DNA from: Actinomyces slackii
GTDB taxonomy: Bacteria > Actinomycetota > Actinomycetes > Actinomycetales > Actinomycetaceae
NCBI RefSeq assembly: GCF_900637295.1
Contig: NZ_LR134363.1
Location: forward strand, 992,001-1,056,000
Reading direction: 5' to 3'
DNA length: 64,000 bases
Shown here: one piece after another, positions 23,408 to 32,353 of the stretch
Layout of the letters: every line of letters starts with the position of its first letter
How positions within the stretch are numbered: position 1 is the stretch's first letter
Notes under the pieces: generated by a model
The model's input: the letters and a program-made list of their open reading frames with translations, nothing else
Told to the model about the DNA's origin: nothing
Database searches by the model: none
Position numbers and translations under genes: made by a program

Positions 23408-24901
23408 TCAGCGGGCGGTGGTCTCGGAGCCGGAGCGCGAGAGGGTGAAGCCCTGCCCGCTCACCTGGCTCCAGCACTGGATACCGCTCTCGGCTGAGGT
23501 GCAGGCGAACTTCGCGTTCTTCGCCGAGGCGCCGTACTGGAGGCTCGCGCCGGTGGTGTCGAAGCTGTCCCCGCAGGCGCCGGAGGCCTGGCCCTCATTG
23601 CCCACCGAGACGGTGAAGGGCTTGGAGCCGGCCGAGCAGGAGCTGCCCCCGTCCTTGAAGTCGAACTCGTAGGACTTGATGGTGCAGGACACCGAGTCCT
23701 CGGTCATCGTGCAGGTGATGTTGCCACTGGGCGAGGTGAAGGAGCTCAGCTCGATGGCGTCCTCGGGGGCGGGGGCCTTGAGGGTCGCCGAGGAGGTGGG
23801 GGTCGGCGTCGGCGAGGCGGTCTTGGCCTCCTGGCCCTGGGCCGATGCGATCGTGGAGGGCTCCTCCTGGACGCTCTGGGACTGCTCAGGGGCGGCCGAG
23901 GGATCCTCGTCCTTGCCGGAGGCCAGGAACCAGGCGGTGATGAAGACGATGAGGGCCAGAACGGCCACGGCCAGGATCCACAGGAAGCGTCCTGAGGGGC
24001 TGGCCGTGGCCTCCTCTTCCTCCTGGCCGATATCCGTTCCCACGCCGAAGACCGTGGCCTGCCCGGCTGCCGCTCCGGCCGCCGCTCCGGCAGGCGCTGC
24101 CATGCCGGGGGCGATCGACCCGGGCAGGGAGGCCGGGGCGGGCTGCTGGTGGTAGACGGTCTGCTCCCCGGTGGGCTGGGTCACCGCGTAGGCGGGCTGG
24201 GCCGGGCTCGGCTGCCCGTGGGCGCCGATGGGCGTGGCATGCGTCTCGGCGTTGTGGCGATCAGGGGATCGCAGCGTCGGGCTGGTGGGCTGCCCCGGGG
24301 TGTAGGGGGAGGCGGGCGAGGAGATGAAACGACTCGTCGACTGCCGCGAGACGGTGGCCGGACGGCTGCTGACCGGGCCGGAGAAGGACTGCCCCACAGT
24401 GTGCCCAGGCTGGGGCTCCCCTGCCCCCTGCGGGCTCCACGCCCCCGACCCGCCCGCGACCCCGGCTGAGCCGGCTGAACCCGCCGATCCGATCGGGGCG
24501 GTCCCCGCCGACCCCGCCGACATCGCTGACCCCGCTGACATCGCCGAGCCCGCCGACCCCGCTGACATCGCCGATGACGCCGAGCCGGCTGCGCGCATCG
24601 GGGTGGTGCTCGCCGCGCTCATCGGCGCGGTGCTGGCCACCGATCCGGCGGCCGGGGAGCTCGAGGGCATCTGGGTGGTGGCCCCCGAGGCGTCCGCGGC
24701 CTCGCCGCGGGAGGCCAGGGCGGCATCGACCTCAGGGTCGCCCAGGGTGCCCAGCCACTTCAGCAGTGCCGGATAGGTCCGAGGGTTGGCCGCGATATGC
24801 GGGCGCAGACCCGGGTAGTTCTGCGCCAACTGATGCAGGGTCTCCAGAGACGCGTTGGGGTCCTGCGCGCGAGCGACGAGCTCGTCCTTGGCCGGTGACA
24901 T
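23408..24901 (-). CDS. Variant leucine-rich repeat (LRV) single-pass membrane protein
   Basis: A protein of 497 residues starting at ATG 24901. Residues about 4-65 form an actinobacterial LRV-type helical domain (Asp-Glu-Leu-Val-Ala-Arg-Ala-Gln-Asp-Pro-Asn-Ala, then Asn-Pro-Arg-Thr-Tyr-Pro-Ala-Leu-Leu-Lys-Trp-Leu). A long disordered region includes a Ser/Ala/Gly/Met tract (24470-24600). One transmembrane helix (Phe-Leu-Trp-Ile-Leu-Ala-Val, coded near 23930-23995) follows, then a C-terminal extracellular domain with six Cys that could form disulfides. The arrangement (cytoplasmic LRV, membrane anchor, outside sensor-like domain) suggests a sensor or scaffold. It is divergent from the PP2C/FHA cluster. 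Confidence 0.78.
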   Translation of the reverse strand: MSPAKDELVARAQDPNASLETLHQLAQNYPGLRPHIAANPRTYPALLKWLGTLGDPEVDAALASRGEAADASGATTQMPSSSPAAGSVASTAPMSAASTTPMRAAGSASSAMSAGSAGSAMSAGSAMSAGSAGTAPIGSAGSAGSAGVAGGSGAWSPQGAGEPQPGHTVGQSFSGPVSSRPATVSRQSTSRFISSPASPYTPGQPTSPTLRSPDRHNAETHATPIGAHGQPSPAQPAYAVTQPTGEQTVYHQQPAPASLPGSIAPGMAAPAGAAAGAAAGQATVFGVGTDIGQEEEEATASPSGRFLWILAVAVLALIVFITAWFLASGKDEDPSAAPEQSQSVQEEPSTIASAQGQEAKTASPTPTPTSSATLKAPAPEDAIELSSFTSPSGNITCTMTEDSVSCTIKSYEFDFKDGGSSCSAGSKPFTVSVGNEGQASGACGDSFDTTGASLQYGASAKNAKFACTSAESGIQCWSQVSGQGFTLSRSGSETTAR

Positions 24902-25183
24902 GCTGGTGTCCTTCGCTGGGTCGGGAGTCTGCCTGGTGGTGTGCCGCCTGACGCGGAGCCGGCCTCGCAGGGCTGCTCGTGGTCGAGCGATCCCGTCGAT
25001 GGCATGGCGCCGAGCCGTGGCGTTGGCCTCCCCGGAGAGTACCGGGGGAGCCTTTGGGGACTTCATCTGGGTGCCAGCGGGACCGTCGAGCGGTATCGTC
25101 GCACCCGGATCGTTATACGGTGGCCCATGGAGCATGTCATGTGCAAGGGCACGCCGTGATCCGCATGGACAGAAAGGGAGTCG
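24902..25183. promoter_or_regulatory. Divergent promoter region of the LRV and PP2C genes
   Basis: A 282-bp non-coding gap between divergent genes. A TTATAC word at 25113-25118 is a good -10 candidate for the plus-strand cluster. An AAAGGGAG ribosome-binding site precedes the PP2C start. No clear operator is visible. Confidence 0.4.
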
Positions 25184-26047
25184 ATGACTGATGCCGCATG
25201 GGCCGGAGTCGCTCACCGCGCAGGCGGTCAGGCGCAGGATGATGCGGCTCAGGGCGCCGATCAGATGGCAGGGGAGTACCCCGGGGCCATGACCCATCCC
25301 ACGGTGGTGGGGGCCGCCACAGACGTGGGCCGCCTGCGAACGGTCAACGAGGACGGGTGCATCGCGATCAGCCCGGTCTTCATCGTCGTGGACGGCATGG
25401 GCGGGCACGCCGCCGGACAGGCCGCCTCCAGGGCCGCCATCGAGGCCCTCCACAGCCTGGTCGGCGTGCCGATCACCTCCATCGACCAGGTGGTCGACGC
25501 CGTGGCCGCCGCGCAGGCCGCCATCGTCTCCATCCCCTCCCATGCCGCCTTCCTCCCGGGGGCCACCGTCGCCGGCGCGGTGATCGCCGAGCTGCCCGAC
25601 CCCGACCCCCTCCAGCCCCCCCAGTCCACCTGGCTCGTGTTCAACATCGGGGACGCCCGCGTCTACCTGCTGCGATACAACATCCTGTCCCAGATCACCC
25701 GCGACCACTCCCAGGTCCAGGTCCTCATCGACTCCGGTGAGCTGACGGCTCAGCAGGCCCGCCGCGATCCGCGTCGCAATGTGGTCACGCGCGCCCTGGG
25801 CGGCGGCATCGCCGACACGGCGATCCCCGACCTGTACACGCTGGCCGTGGAGCCGGGCGATCGCCTCCTGGTGTGCTCCGACGGCCTGAGCGACGAGCTC
25901 GACGACGAGGCCCTGGCCACCATCCTGGCCGCCGGCTTCCCGGCCCAGCGCACGGCCGAGCTTCTCGTGGCCGCGTCCCTGGAGGAGGGAGGCCACGACA
26001 ACACCACGGCCCTGGTCGTTGATGTCCCGCTCCCGGAGCACCGATGA
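25184..26047 (+). CDS. PP2C-family protein serine/threonine phosphatase
   Basis: A protein of 287 residues. The metal-binding motifs of PP2C are present: Arg-x-x-Asn-Glu-Asp near residues 52-57, Val-Val-Asp-Gly-Met-Gly-Gly-His near 67-74, Cys-Ser-Asp-Gly-Leu near 232-236, and a final Gly-Gly-His-Asp-Asn. No transmembrane helix is visible, so it should be cytoplasmic. It would dephosphorylate Ser/Thr proteins, and the two FHA proteins downstream would read the same marks; no kinase is encoded in this window. The gene overlaps the next by ATGA. Confidence 0.9.
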   Translation: MTDAAWAGVAHRAGGQAQDDAAQGADQMAGEYPGAMTHPTVVGAATDVGRLRTVNEDGCIAISPVFIVVDGMGGHAAGQAASRAAIEALHSLVGVPITSIDQVVDAVAAAQAAIVSIPSHAAFLPGATVAGAVIAELPDPDPLQPPQSTWLVFNIGDARVYLLRYNILSQITRDHSQVQVLIDSGELTAQQARRDPRRNVVTRALGGGIADTAIPDLYTLAVEPGDRLLVCSDGLSDELDDEALATILAAGFPAQRTAELLVAASLEEGGHDNTTALVVDVPLPEHR

Positions 26048-27378
26048 CGCCGATGCGGGGAGCGGCGAGCCGGCCCCCGCAGGCGCCTGACCTGCCTGCG
26101 GGGGAGCAGGGCAGTGCGGGCACTGCCCTGGCCGCCGGCCTGAGTCGAGCCCCCGATGGCGGACTGCGCATCGAGGGCGCCCACGGCGTCGCCCTGCTCC
26201 TGCCGCCGGCCTCCCAGGGGGAGGAGGGCATGGCGCTGGGGCGCCGCATCCTGGAGGTCCTGGAGGGCCGGGCGGCTGAGTCCAGCGCCACCGAGCCCAG
26301 CGCCGCTGAGCCCAGCGCCACCGATGCCCGGGCGCATGAGCCCGCCCCGGCTGCGGAACTCTCGGAGCCCGGGGCGGCGGAGGAGAGCGGGGAGCACGGG
26401 GAGTACGGGGACAGCCAGGCCCCCCGGGCCGCTGGCGCCGACGCGGCAGACGTGGAGCCCGCCACCGGCAGGCGAGCGCAGCGGCGATCCGACGAGGCCA
26501 GCACCCCCGAGACCGCCTCCCTGGAGGGGCCCGATGCCGCCGAGGACGACGGCGCCGATGACTTGGGCATCACCGGGGTGTGGATGGATCCCGACGACGT
26601 GCCCCCGCCGCCCGGCCAGGACGATGGGGCGGAGGAGACGGTCGATGTGCCGGCCTCCCCCTTCCACCACTTCCCCGAGCCCGAGCCCGGCTCGGGCCGG
26701 CGCCGCCGCAGCCCCCGCTCGGCGCCGTCGGCCTCCTCCACGAACTCCGCCCCGGTGCCCCTGCGGGCGCAGGGTGCCGCCCGCCCGCCCGCGGCGCCGC
26801 TTCCCCCCTCGCCTCCCACCCCGCCGGATCCTCCGGCCGCGCCCCCGCCGTCGACCGCGGGGAGCGAGTCGGATCTGAGCACCCAGATCGTCCCGGCGGC
26901 CCTGGCCGCCCTGGGCGCCGCGCCGATCGTGGCCGCCTCCATGTGCCCCCAGGGGCACGCCAACCCCACGGACCTGACCTACTGCGTGCGCTGCGGGCAG
27001 CCCCTTCCCGGCGACTTCCGCCAGGTGCCCCGCCCCGTCCTGGTGACCCTGAGGCTCTCCACCGGCGAGCAGGTCCCCCTGGCCGGCGACGTCATCCTGG
27101 GCCGGGCCCCCCAGGTCCCCTACGGCGCCGACCCCCATCTGGTGGTCCTGACCCCCGTGCCCAGCCCCACCCACCTGATCTCCCGCTCCCACCTGGCCTT
27201 CACCCCCGTGGACTGGAACGTCATCGTGCGCGACCTGGGATCGTCCAACGGCACCGTCCTGGCCCGACCCGGCCATGCCGCAGTCCTCCTGCCGGCGGGC
27301 ATGCCCACGCCGCTGCTCGTGGGAGACTTGTTGGACGTGGGGGACGGCGTGACCATCCGCATCGACGCACCTGTATGA
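26044..27378 (+). CDS. FHA domain protein with zinc ribbon
   Basis: A protein of 444 residues. Residues 1-75 form a small unassigned N-terminal region. Residues about 75-295 are acidic, Pro/Glu/Ala-rich and probably disordered. A zinc ribbon follows (Cys301, His305, Cys314, Cys317), then a C-terminal FHA domain with Ser-Arg-Ser-His and Gly-Ser-Ser-Asn-Gly-Thr, the phosphothreonine-binding signatures. Its coupling to the PP2C gene (4-bp overlap) suggests it binds targets that the phosphatase acts on, possibly through phosphosites in its own linker. Confidence 0.85.
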   Translation: MTPMRGAASRPPQAPDLPAGEQGSAGTALAAGLSRAPDGGLRIEGAHGVALLLPPASQGEEGMALGRRILEVLEGRAAESSATEPSAAEPSATDARAHEPAPAAELSEPGAAEESGEHGEYGDSQAPRAAGADAADVEPATGRRAQRRSDEASTPETASLEGPDAAEDDGADDLGITGVWMDPDDVPPPPGQDDGAEETVDVPASPFHHFPEPEPGSGRRRRSPRSAPSASSTNSAPVPLRAQGAARPPAAPLPPSPPTPPDPPAAPPPSTAGSESDLSTQIVPAALAALGAAPIVAASMCPQGHANPTDLTYCVRCGQPLPGDFRQVPRPVLVTLRLSTGEQVPLAGDVILGRAPQVPYGADPHLVVLTPVPSPTHLISRSHLAFTPVDWNVIVRDLGSSNGTVLARPGHAAVLLPAGMPTPLLVGDLLDVGDGVTIRIDAPV

Positions 27379-27449
27379 CCCGCTGACCCGCTGACCCGCT
27401 GAACGCCTGTTTATCGCCTGCTTATCACTGCCACCCACAAGGAGATCTC

Positions 27450-28268
27450 ATGAGTGACCTGACTTGGACGGATTTACCCGAGGTTGACCCTGACCGCCCC
27501 GACGAGCTCGTCCTGGACTTCTCGGGCGAGGTCCACCGCGTGGACATAGGCGAGGCCTTCGTCATCGGCCGCGGCGGCGACCTCGATATCGATGACAACC
27601 CCTACCTCCACCGCAGGTTCCTCGTCTTCGCCCACTCCGAGGGGCTGTGGTGGATCGCCAACGAGGGCTCGCGGCTCTCGGCGACCCTGACCGACGGCGA
27701 GGGGCTGGTCCAGTCCCGGCTGGCCCCGGGCGCGCGCCTGCCCCTGGTCTTCCCCCGCGTCATCCTGACCTTCTCGGCCGGGCCCACCACCTACGAGATC
27801 AACCTCATCACCTCCGGGGAGGACCGCTTCAGCGGGATCGACGGCGCCCGGCAGTCCACGGGGCAGACCACCATCGGGGTCACCCCCATGACCCGCTCCC
27901 AGTTGCTGCTCATCCTGGCCCTGTCCGAGCCGGTGCTCAAGCGGGCGGGGACCGGGGCCGCTGAGATCCCCTCCTCCGCCTCGGCGGCCGCCCGCCTGGG
28001 ATGGCCCATGACCAAGTTCAACCGCAAGCTGGACAACGTCTGCGAGAAGCTCGACCGCGTCGGCGTGCGCGGGCTGCGCGGCGGGCGCGTGGCGGGCGCC
28101 GCCTCCAACCGGCGCACCGCACTGGTTGAGCACGCCGTGTCCACTCTCATGGTCACCGCTGACGACCTGCACCTCCTGGACGAGGAGTACGCCATCAACC
28201 AGGCCGCCTCGCAGAGTCCGGCCACCACTGCTCCCCTGGAGGACGGCCTGGGCGGGCAGGACTCGTGA
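27450..28268 (+). CDS. FHA-like domain fused to a C-terminal helical DNA-binding-like domain
   Basis: A protein of 272 residues with an AAGGAG-type ribosome-binding site (27438 onward). Residues about 15-120 form an FHA-like beta sandwich containing Val-Ile-Gly-Arg-Gly; the usual Ser-x-x-His is replaced by Tyr-Leu-His-Arg-Arg. Residues about 150-240 form a helical, probably winged-helix, domain with Ala-Ala-Arg-Leu-Gly-Trp-Pro-Met-Thr-Lys-Phe-Asn-Arg-Lys-Leu. The order suggests a phosphorylation-linked regulator. It is the third gene of the PP2C cluster and overlaps the next one. Confidence 0.75.
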   Translation: MSDLTWTDLPEVDPDRPDELVLDFSGEVHRVDIGEAFVIGRGGDLDIDDNPYLHRRFLVFAHSEGLWWIANEGSRLSATLTDGEGLVQSRLAPGARLPLVFPRVILTFSAGPTTYEINLITSGEDRFSGIDGARQSTGQTTIGVTPMTRSQLLLILALSEPVLKRAGTGAAEIPSSASAAARLGWPMTKFNRKLDNVCEKLDRVGVRGLRGGRVAGAASNRRTALVEHAVSTLMVTADDLHLLDEEYAINQAASQSPATTAPLEDGLGGQDS

Positions 28269-29194
28269 GGACATTGAGGCGCGCGGCTCGCAGCGACAAG
28301 ACGGCATCCGCCCCCGATCAGGACCGCTCCTCGGGGTGGTCCGTCGACCACGAGGACGTCGGCGAGTTCACGGATGCCGGTGAGTTCGGCAGTGCGGTGG
28401 GGCTCGACGGCGCCGCCCCGGAGGCCGCCTCCGGCGCCGCCAGGCCCCGATCCCGACGACGGGCGATCGGCTGCGGCTGCCTGGCCGTGGTCCTCGTGCT
28501 CGTTCTGGCGCTCGGCGGCGCGGCGTACTGGGCTGAGAGCTACGCCCGCGCGAAGGTGGACACCACGATCCGCGAGGCCCTGCCGGGGCTGAGCCAGGAT
28601 GCCTCGATCACCACCCAGGGCCTGGTCCTGCCCCAGCTGGCCTCAGGATCCCTGGACAGCCTGGATATCACGGCATCCAGCCTCGATCTGGGGCCGGCCC
28701 TGGGGGCCGAGCAGCTCCTGCGCGGGCAGAGCCTGGTCATCACGGATCTGGACGCCTCGTTGAAGCAGGTCGCCGTGCGCTCGCCGCGCCGCGTGGGCCA
28801 GGTGCGGATCGTGGGGCACCTGGACTGGAACCAGGTCGCCCAGATCGTCGAGCTCCAGGGCAGCGGGCTGTCGGAGACCTCGGCCAGCGCCAACCAGGAT
28901 CTCACGCTCATCTCCATCGACACCTCGGTGCACGGCGTGAGCACGCAGATCGACGTCGCCCCCTCGGTGACCCCCGAGGGCAACCTCATGCTGGACCTGG
29001 CATCCGTTGATGTCGGTGGAGTGGTGTCCGTCGGCTCGGGCCAGGAGGAGTGGCTGGGCTACCTGGGCATGGACTCCACCGAGGTCTCCCTGGGCTTCCT
29101 GCCCGAGGGCCTGTCGCTCAGCCAGGCGCGGATCACCGAGAAGGGCCTGGAGCTGACCCTGACGGGGAAGGGCGTCGATCTGTCCGGGCTGTAG
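28265..29194 (+). CDS. LmeA/DUF2993 family lipid-binding membrane protein
   Basis: A protein of 309 residues starting with GTG that overlaps the previous stop (GTGA). An acidic N-terminal region of about 65 residues is followed by Arg-rich residues and a transmembrane helix (Cys-Leu-Ala-Val-Val-Leu-Val-Leu, about residues 75-95), then a DUF2993-type extracytoplasmic domain. The mycobacterial member LmeA binds phospholipid and takes part in lipoglycan assembly; the role here is inferred only from family. It ends the PP2C/FHA operon; a 198-bp gap without genes follows before moxR. Confidence 0.78.
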   Translation: MRTLRRAARSDKTASAPDQDRSSGWSVDHEDVGEFTDAGEFGSAVGLDGAAPEAASGAARPRSRRRAIGCGCLAVVLVLVLALGGAAYWAESYARAKVDTTIREALPGLSQDASITTQGLVLPQLASGSLDSLDITASSLDLGPALGAEQLLRGQSLVITDLDASLKQVAVRSPRRVGQVRIVGHLDWNQVAQIVELQGSGLSETSASANQDLTLISIDTSVHGVSTQIDVAPSVTPEGNLMLDLASVDVGGVVSVGSGQEEWLGYLGMDSTEVSLGFLPEGLSLSQARITEKGLELTLTGKGVDLSGL

Positions 29195-29392
29195 GCCCGG
29201 GCGCCATCCGGGGGACAGGGCTCACACCATGAGGGGATTCGGCGCCATTGCAGGCAAGCCGCGGGCAGCGCGCCGCCATGGGTAGCGCTGGCCGCCTGCG
29301 GGGGACTGCCAAGCGGCCCCGCCTCGTATAGCCTTCCAGCGCGCCCGGTCCAGACCGATCCGAGGCGCCCGAGCAGGACCACCAGGAGAGCC

Positions 29393-30754
29393 ATGAGCAC
29401 ACAGCCCGACCAGGGAGCACCGATGTCGGGCGGTCAGCCCGGTCAGCCCGTGCCTGGGGGGCGCCACGCCCACCCGCCCCAGGTCGGCCAGCCCGGCGCG
29501 GCCCGCCCCGCGACCGGGGGCCCGGAGGGCTACCCGGGCCCCGTGCCCCCCTCGATCCCCGCGGCGCGGGCGGCGGCCTCGGCCCCGCCGGCGGTGCCGC
29601 CCGCCCCGAGCCTGCCGCCGCGCAGCGCCGAGCCCCCGAGGACCACCGATGAGTCCGGCTACGGGTCGGCCCCTGCCGCGCCCACCGAGGAGCCCGCCAC
29701 CACCGGCCCCCTGCCCTCGCGCGAGGCCCTCAAGCGCGAGGCCCGCGCCGCCTCAGTGGGTCGTGGCGCCCCCGACGGGCCGGAGGCCGATGTGGAGAGG
29801 GCGGGGGCCCTGCTGCGGCGGGTCGCCGAGATCTTCTCCCAGCGCGTCGTCGGCCAGAGTCAGCTGCGCGTGGCCCTGGTGACCACCCTCATGGCCGGGG
29901 GCCATGTGCTGCTCGAGAGCGTGCCGGGCCTGGCCAAGACCACGGCCGCCCAGACCCTGGCCTCGGCCGTCTCCGGCTCCTTCCACCGCATCCAGTGCAC
30001 CCCCGACCTCATGCCCAATGACATCGTGGGCACCCAGATCCTCAACTACGCCACCGGCGAGATGACCACCCAGCTGGGGCCGGTGCACGCCAACATCGTC
30101 CTGCTCGATGAGATCAACCGCTCCAGCGCCAAGACCCAGTCGGCCATGCTGGAGGCCATGCAGGAGCGCCAGACCTCCATCGGCGGCGTCGTCTACCCCC
30201 TGCCGCACCCCTTCATGGTCCTGGCCACCCAGAACCCCATCGAGGAGGAGGGCACCTACGTCCTGCCCGAGGCCCAGATGGACCGCTTCCTGCTCAAGGA
30301 GGTGCTGGCCTACCCGCGCCCCAGCGAGGAGGCCGATGTCCTGGACCGCATCTCCAACGGCTCCTTCGACAGGCCCATCACCTCGGCCCCCATCTCCACC
30401 CAGGACGTGGAGTGGCTCCAGGGCGCGGCCGAGCGCGTCTACGTCGACCCGGTCATCAAGCACTACATCGTGGCCCTCATCAACACCTCACGGGGCGGCG
30501 GCCCACGTCCGGTGGCCGGCCTGGACGCGCAGGTGCGCGTGGGCGCCTCCCCCCGCGGCGGCATCGCCCTGATGAAGGTGGCCCAGGCCATCGCCCTGCA
30601 GGAGGGGCGCACCTATGTCATCCCCGACGACGTGCGCCTGCTGCGCCATGCCGTCCTGCGCCACCGACTGGTGCTGACCTACGACGCCCTGGCCGACGGC
30701 GTGCCCCCCGAGGCGATCATTGACGCGATCTTCGCCGCGGTGCCCACGCCATGA
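29393..30754 (+). CDS. MoxR-family AAA+ ATPase
   Basis: A protein of 453 residues with a CAGGAGAG ribosome-binding site. The first 140 residues are Pro/Gly/Ala-rich and disordered, longer than usual. The AAA+ module has a Walker A Glu-Ser-Val-Pro-Gly-Leu-Ala-Lys-Thr-Thr (near residues 178-187), Walker B Leu-Leu-Asp-Glu-Ile-Asn-Arg, and the MoxR signature Leu-Ala-Thr-Gln-Asn-Pro-Ile-Glu with Gly-Thr-Tyr. MoxR ATPases act as chaperones that activate or assemble partners containing VWA domains, encoded directly downstream. It is the first gene of a six-gene operon. Confidence 0.92.
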   Translation: MSTQPDQGAPMSGGQPGQPVPGGRHAHPPQVGQPGAARPATGGPEGYPGPVPPSIPAARAAASAPPAVPPAPSLPPRSAEPPRTTDESGYGSAPAAPTEEPATTGPLPSREALKREARAASVGRGAPDGPEADVERAGALLRRVAEIFSQRVVGQSQLRVALVTTLMAGGHVLLESVPGLAKTTAAQTLASAVSGSFHRIQCTPDLMPNDIVGTQILNYATGEMTTQLGPVHANIVLLDEINRSSAKTQSAMLEAMQERQTSIGGVVYPLPHPFMVLATQNPIEEEGTYVLPEAQMDRFLLKEVLAYPRPSEEADVLDRISNGSFDRPITSAPISTQDVEWLQGAAERVYVDPVIKHYIVALINTSRGGGPRPVAGLDAQVRVGASPRGGIALMKVAQAIALQEGRTYVIPDDVRLLRHAVLRHRLVLTYDALADGVPPEAIIDAIFAAVPTP

Positions 30755-30812
30755 CTCCCATGACTCCCATGAGCCTCATGAGTCTCATGAGCTGCGAGGC
30801 GTGATCCCGGAG

Positions 30813-31829
30813 ATGACCACGAGGAGTCCTGCGCGCCCCCCAGCCCCCGCCTCACCGGCAGCGGGGGCCGGCGAGCAGTCCCACCAGGAGGGCCGGCCCC
30901 GGCGCCGGGGCAGCCGCATGGAGCGCCTGCGCGCGGCCCTGACCCTGCCCACCCTGCGGCGGGCCACCGGCCTGCTCGACGGGCGCCACAAGTCGGTGTT
31001 CGTGGGGCGGGGCCAGGACTTCGACGACATGTCCATCTACCGCCCCGGAGATGACATCACCGATATCGACTGGAAGTCCTCCGCCAGGGTCGGCCAGCCC
31101 GTCATCAAGCGCTACCAGCGCGAGTCCATGGTGCCTCTGGTCCTGGCGGTGGACACCGGCCGGACCATGGCCGCCCAGGCCCCCAGCGGGCAGGACAAGC
31201 GAGAGCTGGCCGTGGGGGTGGCCGAGGTCTTCGCCTACCTGGCGCGCATGCGCGGAGACTCGGTGGCCCTGGTCGCGGGGGACGCGGCCCGCACCATCTC
31301 GCGCCCGGCCCGCTCCGGGGCCAAGCACGCCGAGACCCTCCTGACGCTGCTGTCGCGGACCTACGACGCCCTGGATGGGCCCGACGGCGAGCTGGCCCCC
31401 GGCGCCCCGGCCTCCAGCCTGCCGATGCTCATGCAGCGAGTGATCACCTGGCACCGGCGCCGCAGCCTGGTCATTCTCATCACCGACACCTCCCAGCCGG
31501 GACCCGACAGCGAGGTCTGGCTGCGGCGGCTGTCCATGCGCCACGAGGTCATCGTCATCCAGATCGAGGACGACGACCCCCTGCGCATCGGCGGCGGCCG
31601 CGCCTGGGACATCGATGCCCCCGCCGAGATCCCCGCCTTCCTGCGCGCCGATGTCGCTCTGACCGCCCAGCTCGCGGCCGTGGCGGGCCAGCGCCGGGAT
31701 GCGGCGGCCGCCCTGCTGGAGGCCCGCCACCTCGAGACCGGGGTCGTCAGGGACGAGGAGACCCTCATCGAGTCCATCGCCGAGCTGCTCCAGCGCGAGC
31801 GCGCCGCCGTGGCGCGGGGGAGGAGATGA
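30813..31829 (+). CDS. DUF58 domain protein
   Basis: A protein of about 338 residues from ATG 30813; GTG 30801 is an alternative, and neither has a strong ribosome-binding site. The DUF58 core carries Gly-Arg-His-Lys-Ser-Val-Phe-Val-Gly-Arg-Gly, Asp-Asp-Met and Tyr-Arg-Pro-Gly-Asp-Asp, then a VWA-like fold beginning Val-Leu-Ala-Val-Asp-Thr-Gly-Arg-Thr-Met. DUF58 proteins are regular partners of MoxR. The start region follows a stretch of ATGACTCCC-type repeats at 30751-30790. Confidence 0.87.
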   Translation: MTTRSPARPPAPASPAAGAGEQSHQEGRPRRRGSRMERLRAALTLPTLRRATGLLDGRHKSVFVGRGQDFDDMSIYRPGDDITDIDWKSSARVGQPVIKRYQRESMVPLVLAVDTGRTMAAQAPSGQDKRELAVGVAEVFAYLARMRGDSVALVAGDAARTISRPARSGAKHAETLLTLLSRTYDALDGPDGELAPGAPASSLPMLMQRVITWHRRRSLVILITDTSQPGPDSEVWLRRLSMRHEVIVIQIEDDDPLRIGGGRAWDIDAPAEIPAFLRADVALTAQLAAVAGQRRDAAAALLEARHLETGVVRDEETLIESIAELLQRERAAVARGRR

Positions 31830-32353
31830 GCGTGCAGCCGGCGCCCCCCGTTCTCATGCCCGCATGGCTGCTGGTGATCGCCGTGGTCGGCCTCATGATC
31901 GTGGCGGCCTGGCTGGCGCGCACCCTGCTGGTCACGCGCCGCGATGTCAGCACGGAGGTCGGCGACATCCCCATGGCCCCCGGCGAGCGGCGCCAATGGG
32001 CGGACAGGATCGAGGGCGTGGCCTCGCGCTGGCGGTCGGGCGAGCTCGACCTGCGGGCCCTCCACCTGGAGCTGGCGGCCCTCATGCGCGGATTCGCCGA
32101 GGCCCGCAGCGGCCAGGAGATCACCACCGCCACGGTCACCGAGATCCTGGCCATGGCCGACACCACCGGGCCGAGCTCGGTCACCCAGCGCCTGAGCCAG
32201 GTGCGCCGCGCGCGCCGACCCCTGGATGACAACCCGCTGGGGCATGTCGGCGAGCTCCTGGCGATCTGGGAGCAGCCCTCCTTCGACCGTGAGCCCGAGG
32301 CCGCCGCCCAGGAGGCCCTGGACCGGGCCGAGGAGGTGGTCAACCGATGGTGA
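31826..32353 (+). CDS. Membrane-anchored protein of the MoxR/VWA operon
   Basis: A protein of 175 residues overlapping the DUF58 gene by ATGA. One N-terminal transmembrane helix (about residues 12-33) is followed by a soluble alpha-helical domain with many Arg and Glu residues. The position matches the small membrane protein often found between DUF58 and VWA genes in actinobacterial MoxR operons. No catalytic motif is visible, and function is not known. Confidence 0.7.
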   Translation: MSVQPAPPVLMPAWLLVIAVVGLMIVAAWLARTLLVTRRDVSTEVGDIPMAPGERRQWADRIEGVASRWRSGELDLRALHLELAALMRGFAEARSGQEITTATVTEILAMADTTGPSSVTQRLSQVRRARRPLDDNPLGHVGELLAIWEQPSFDREPEAAAQEALDRAEEVVNRW

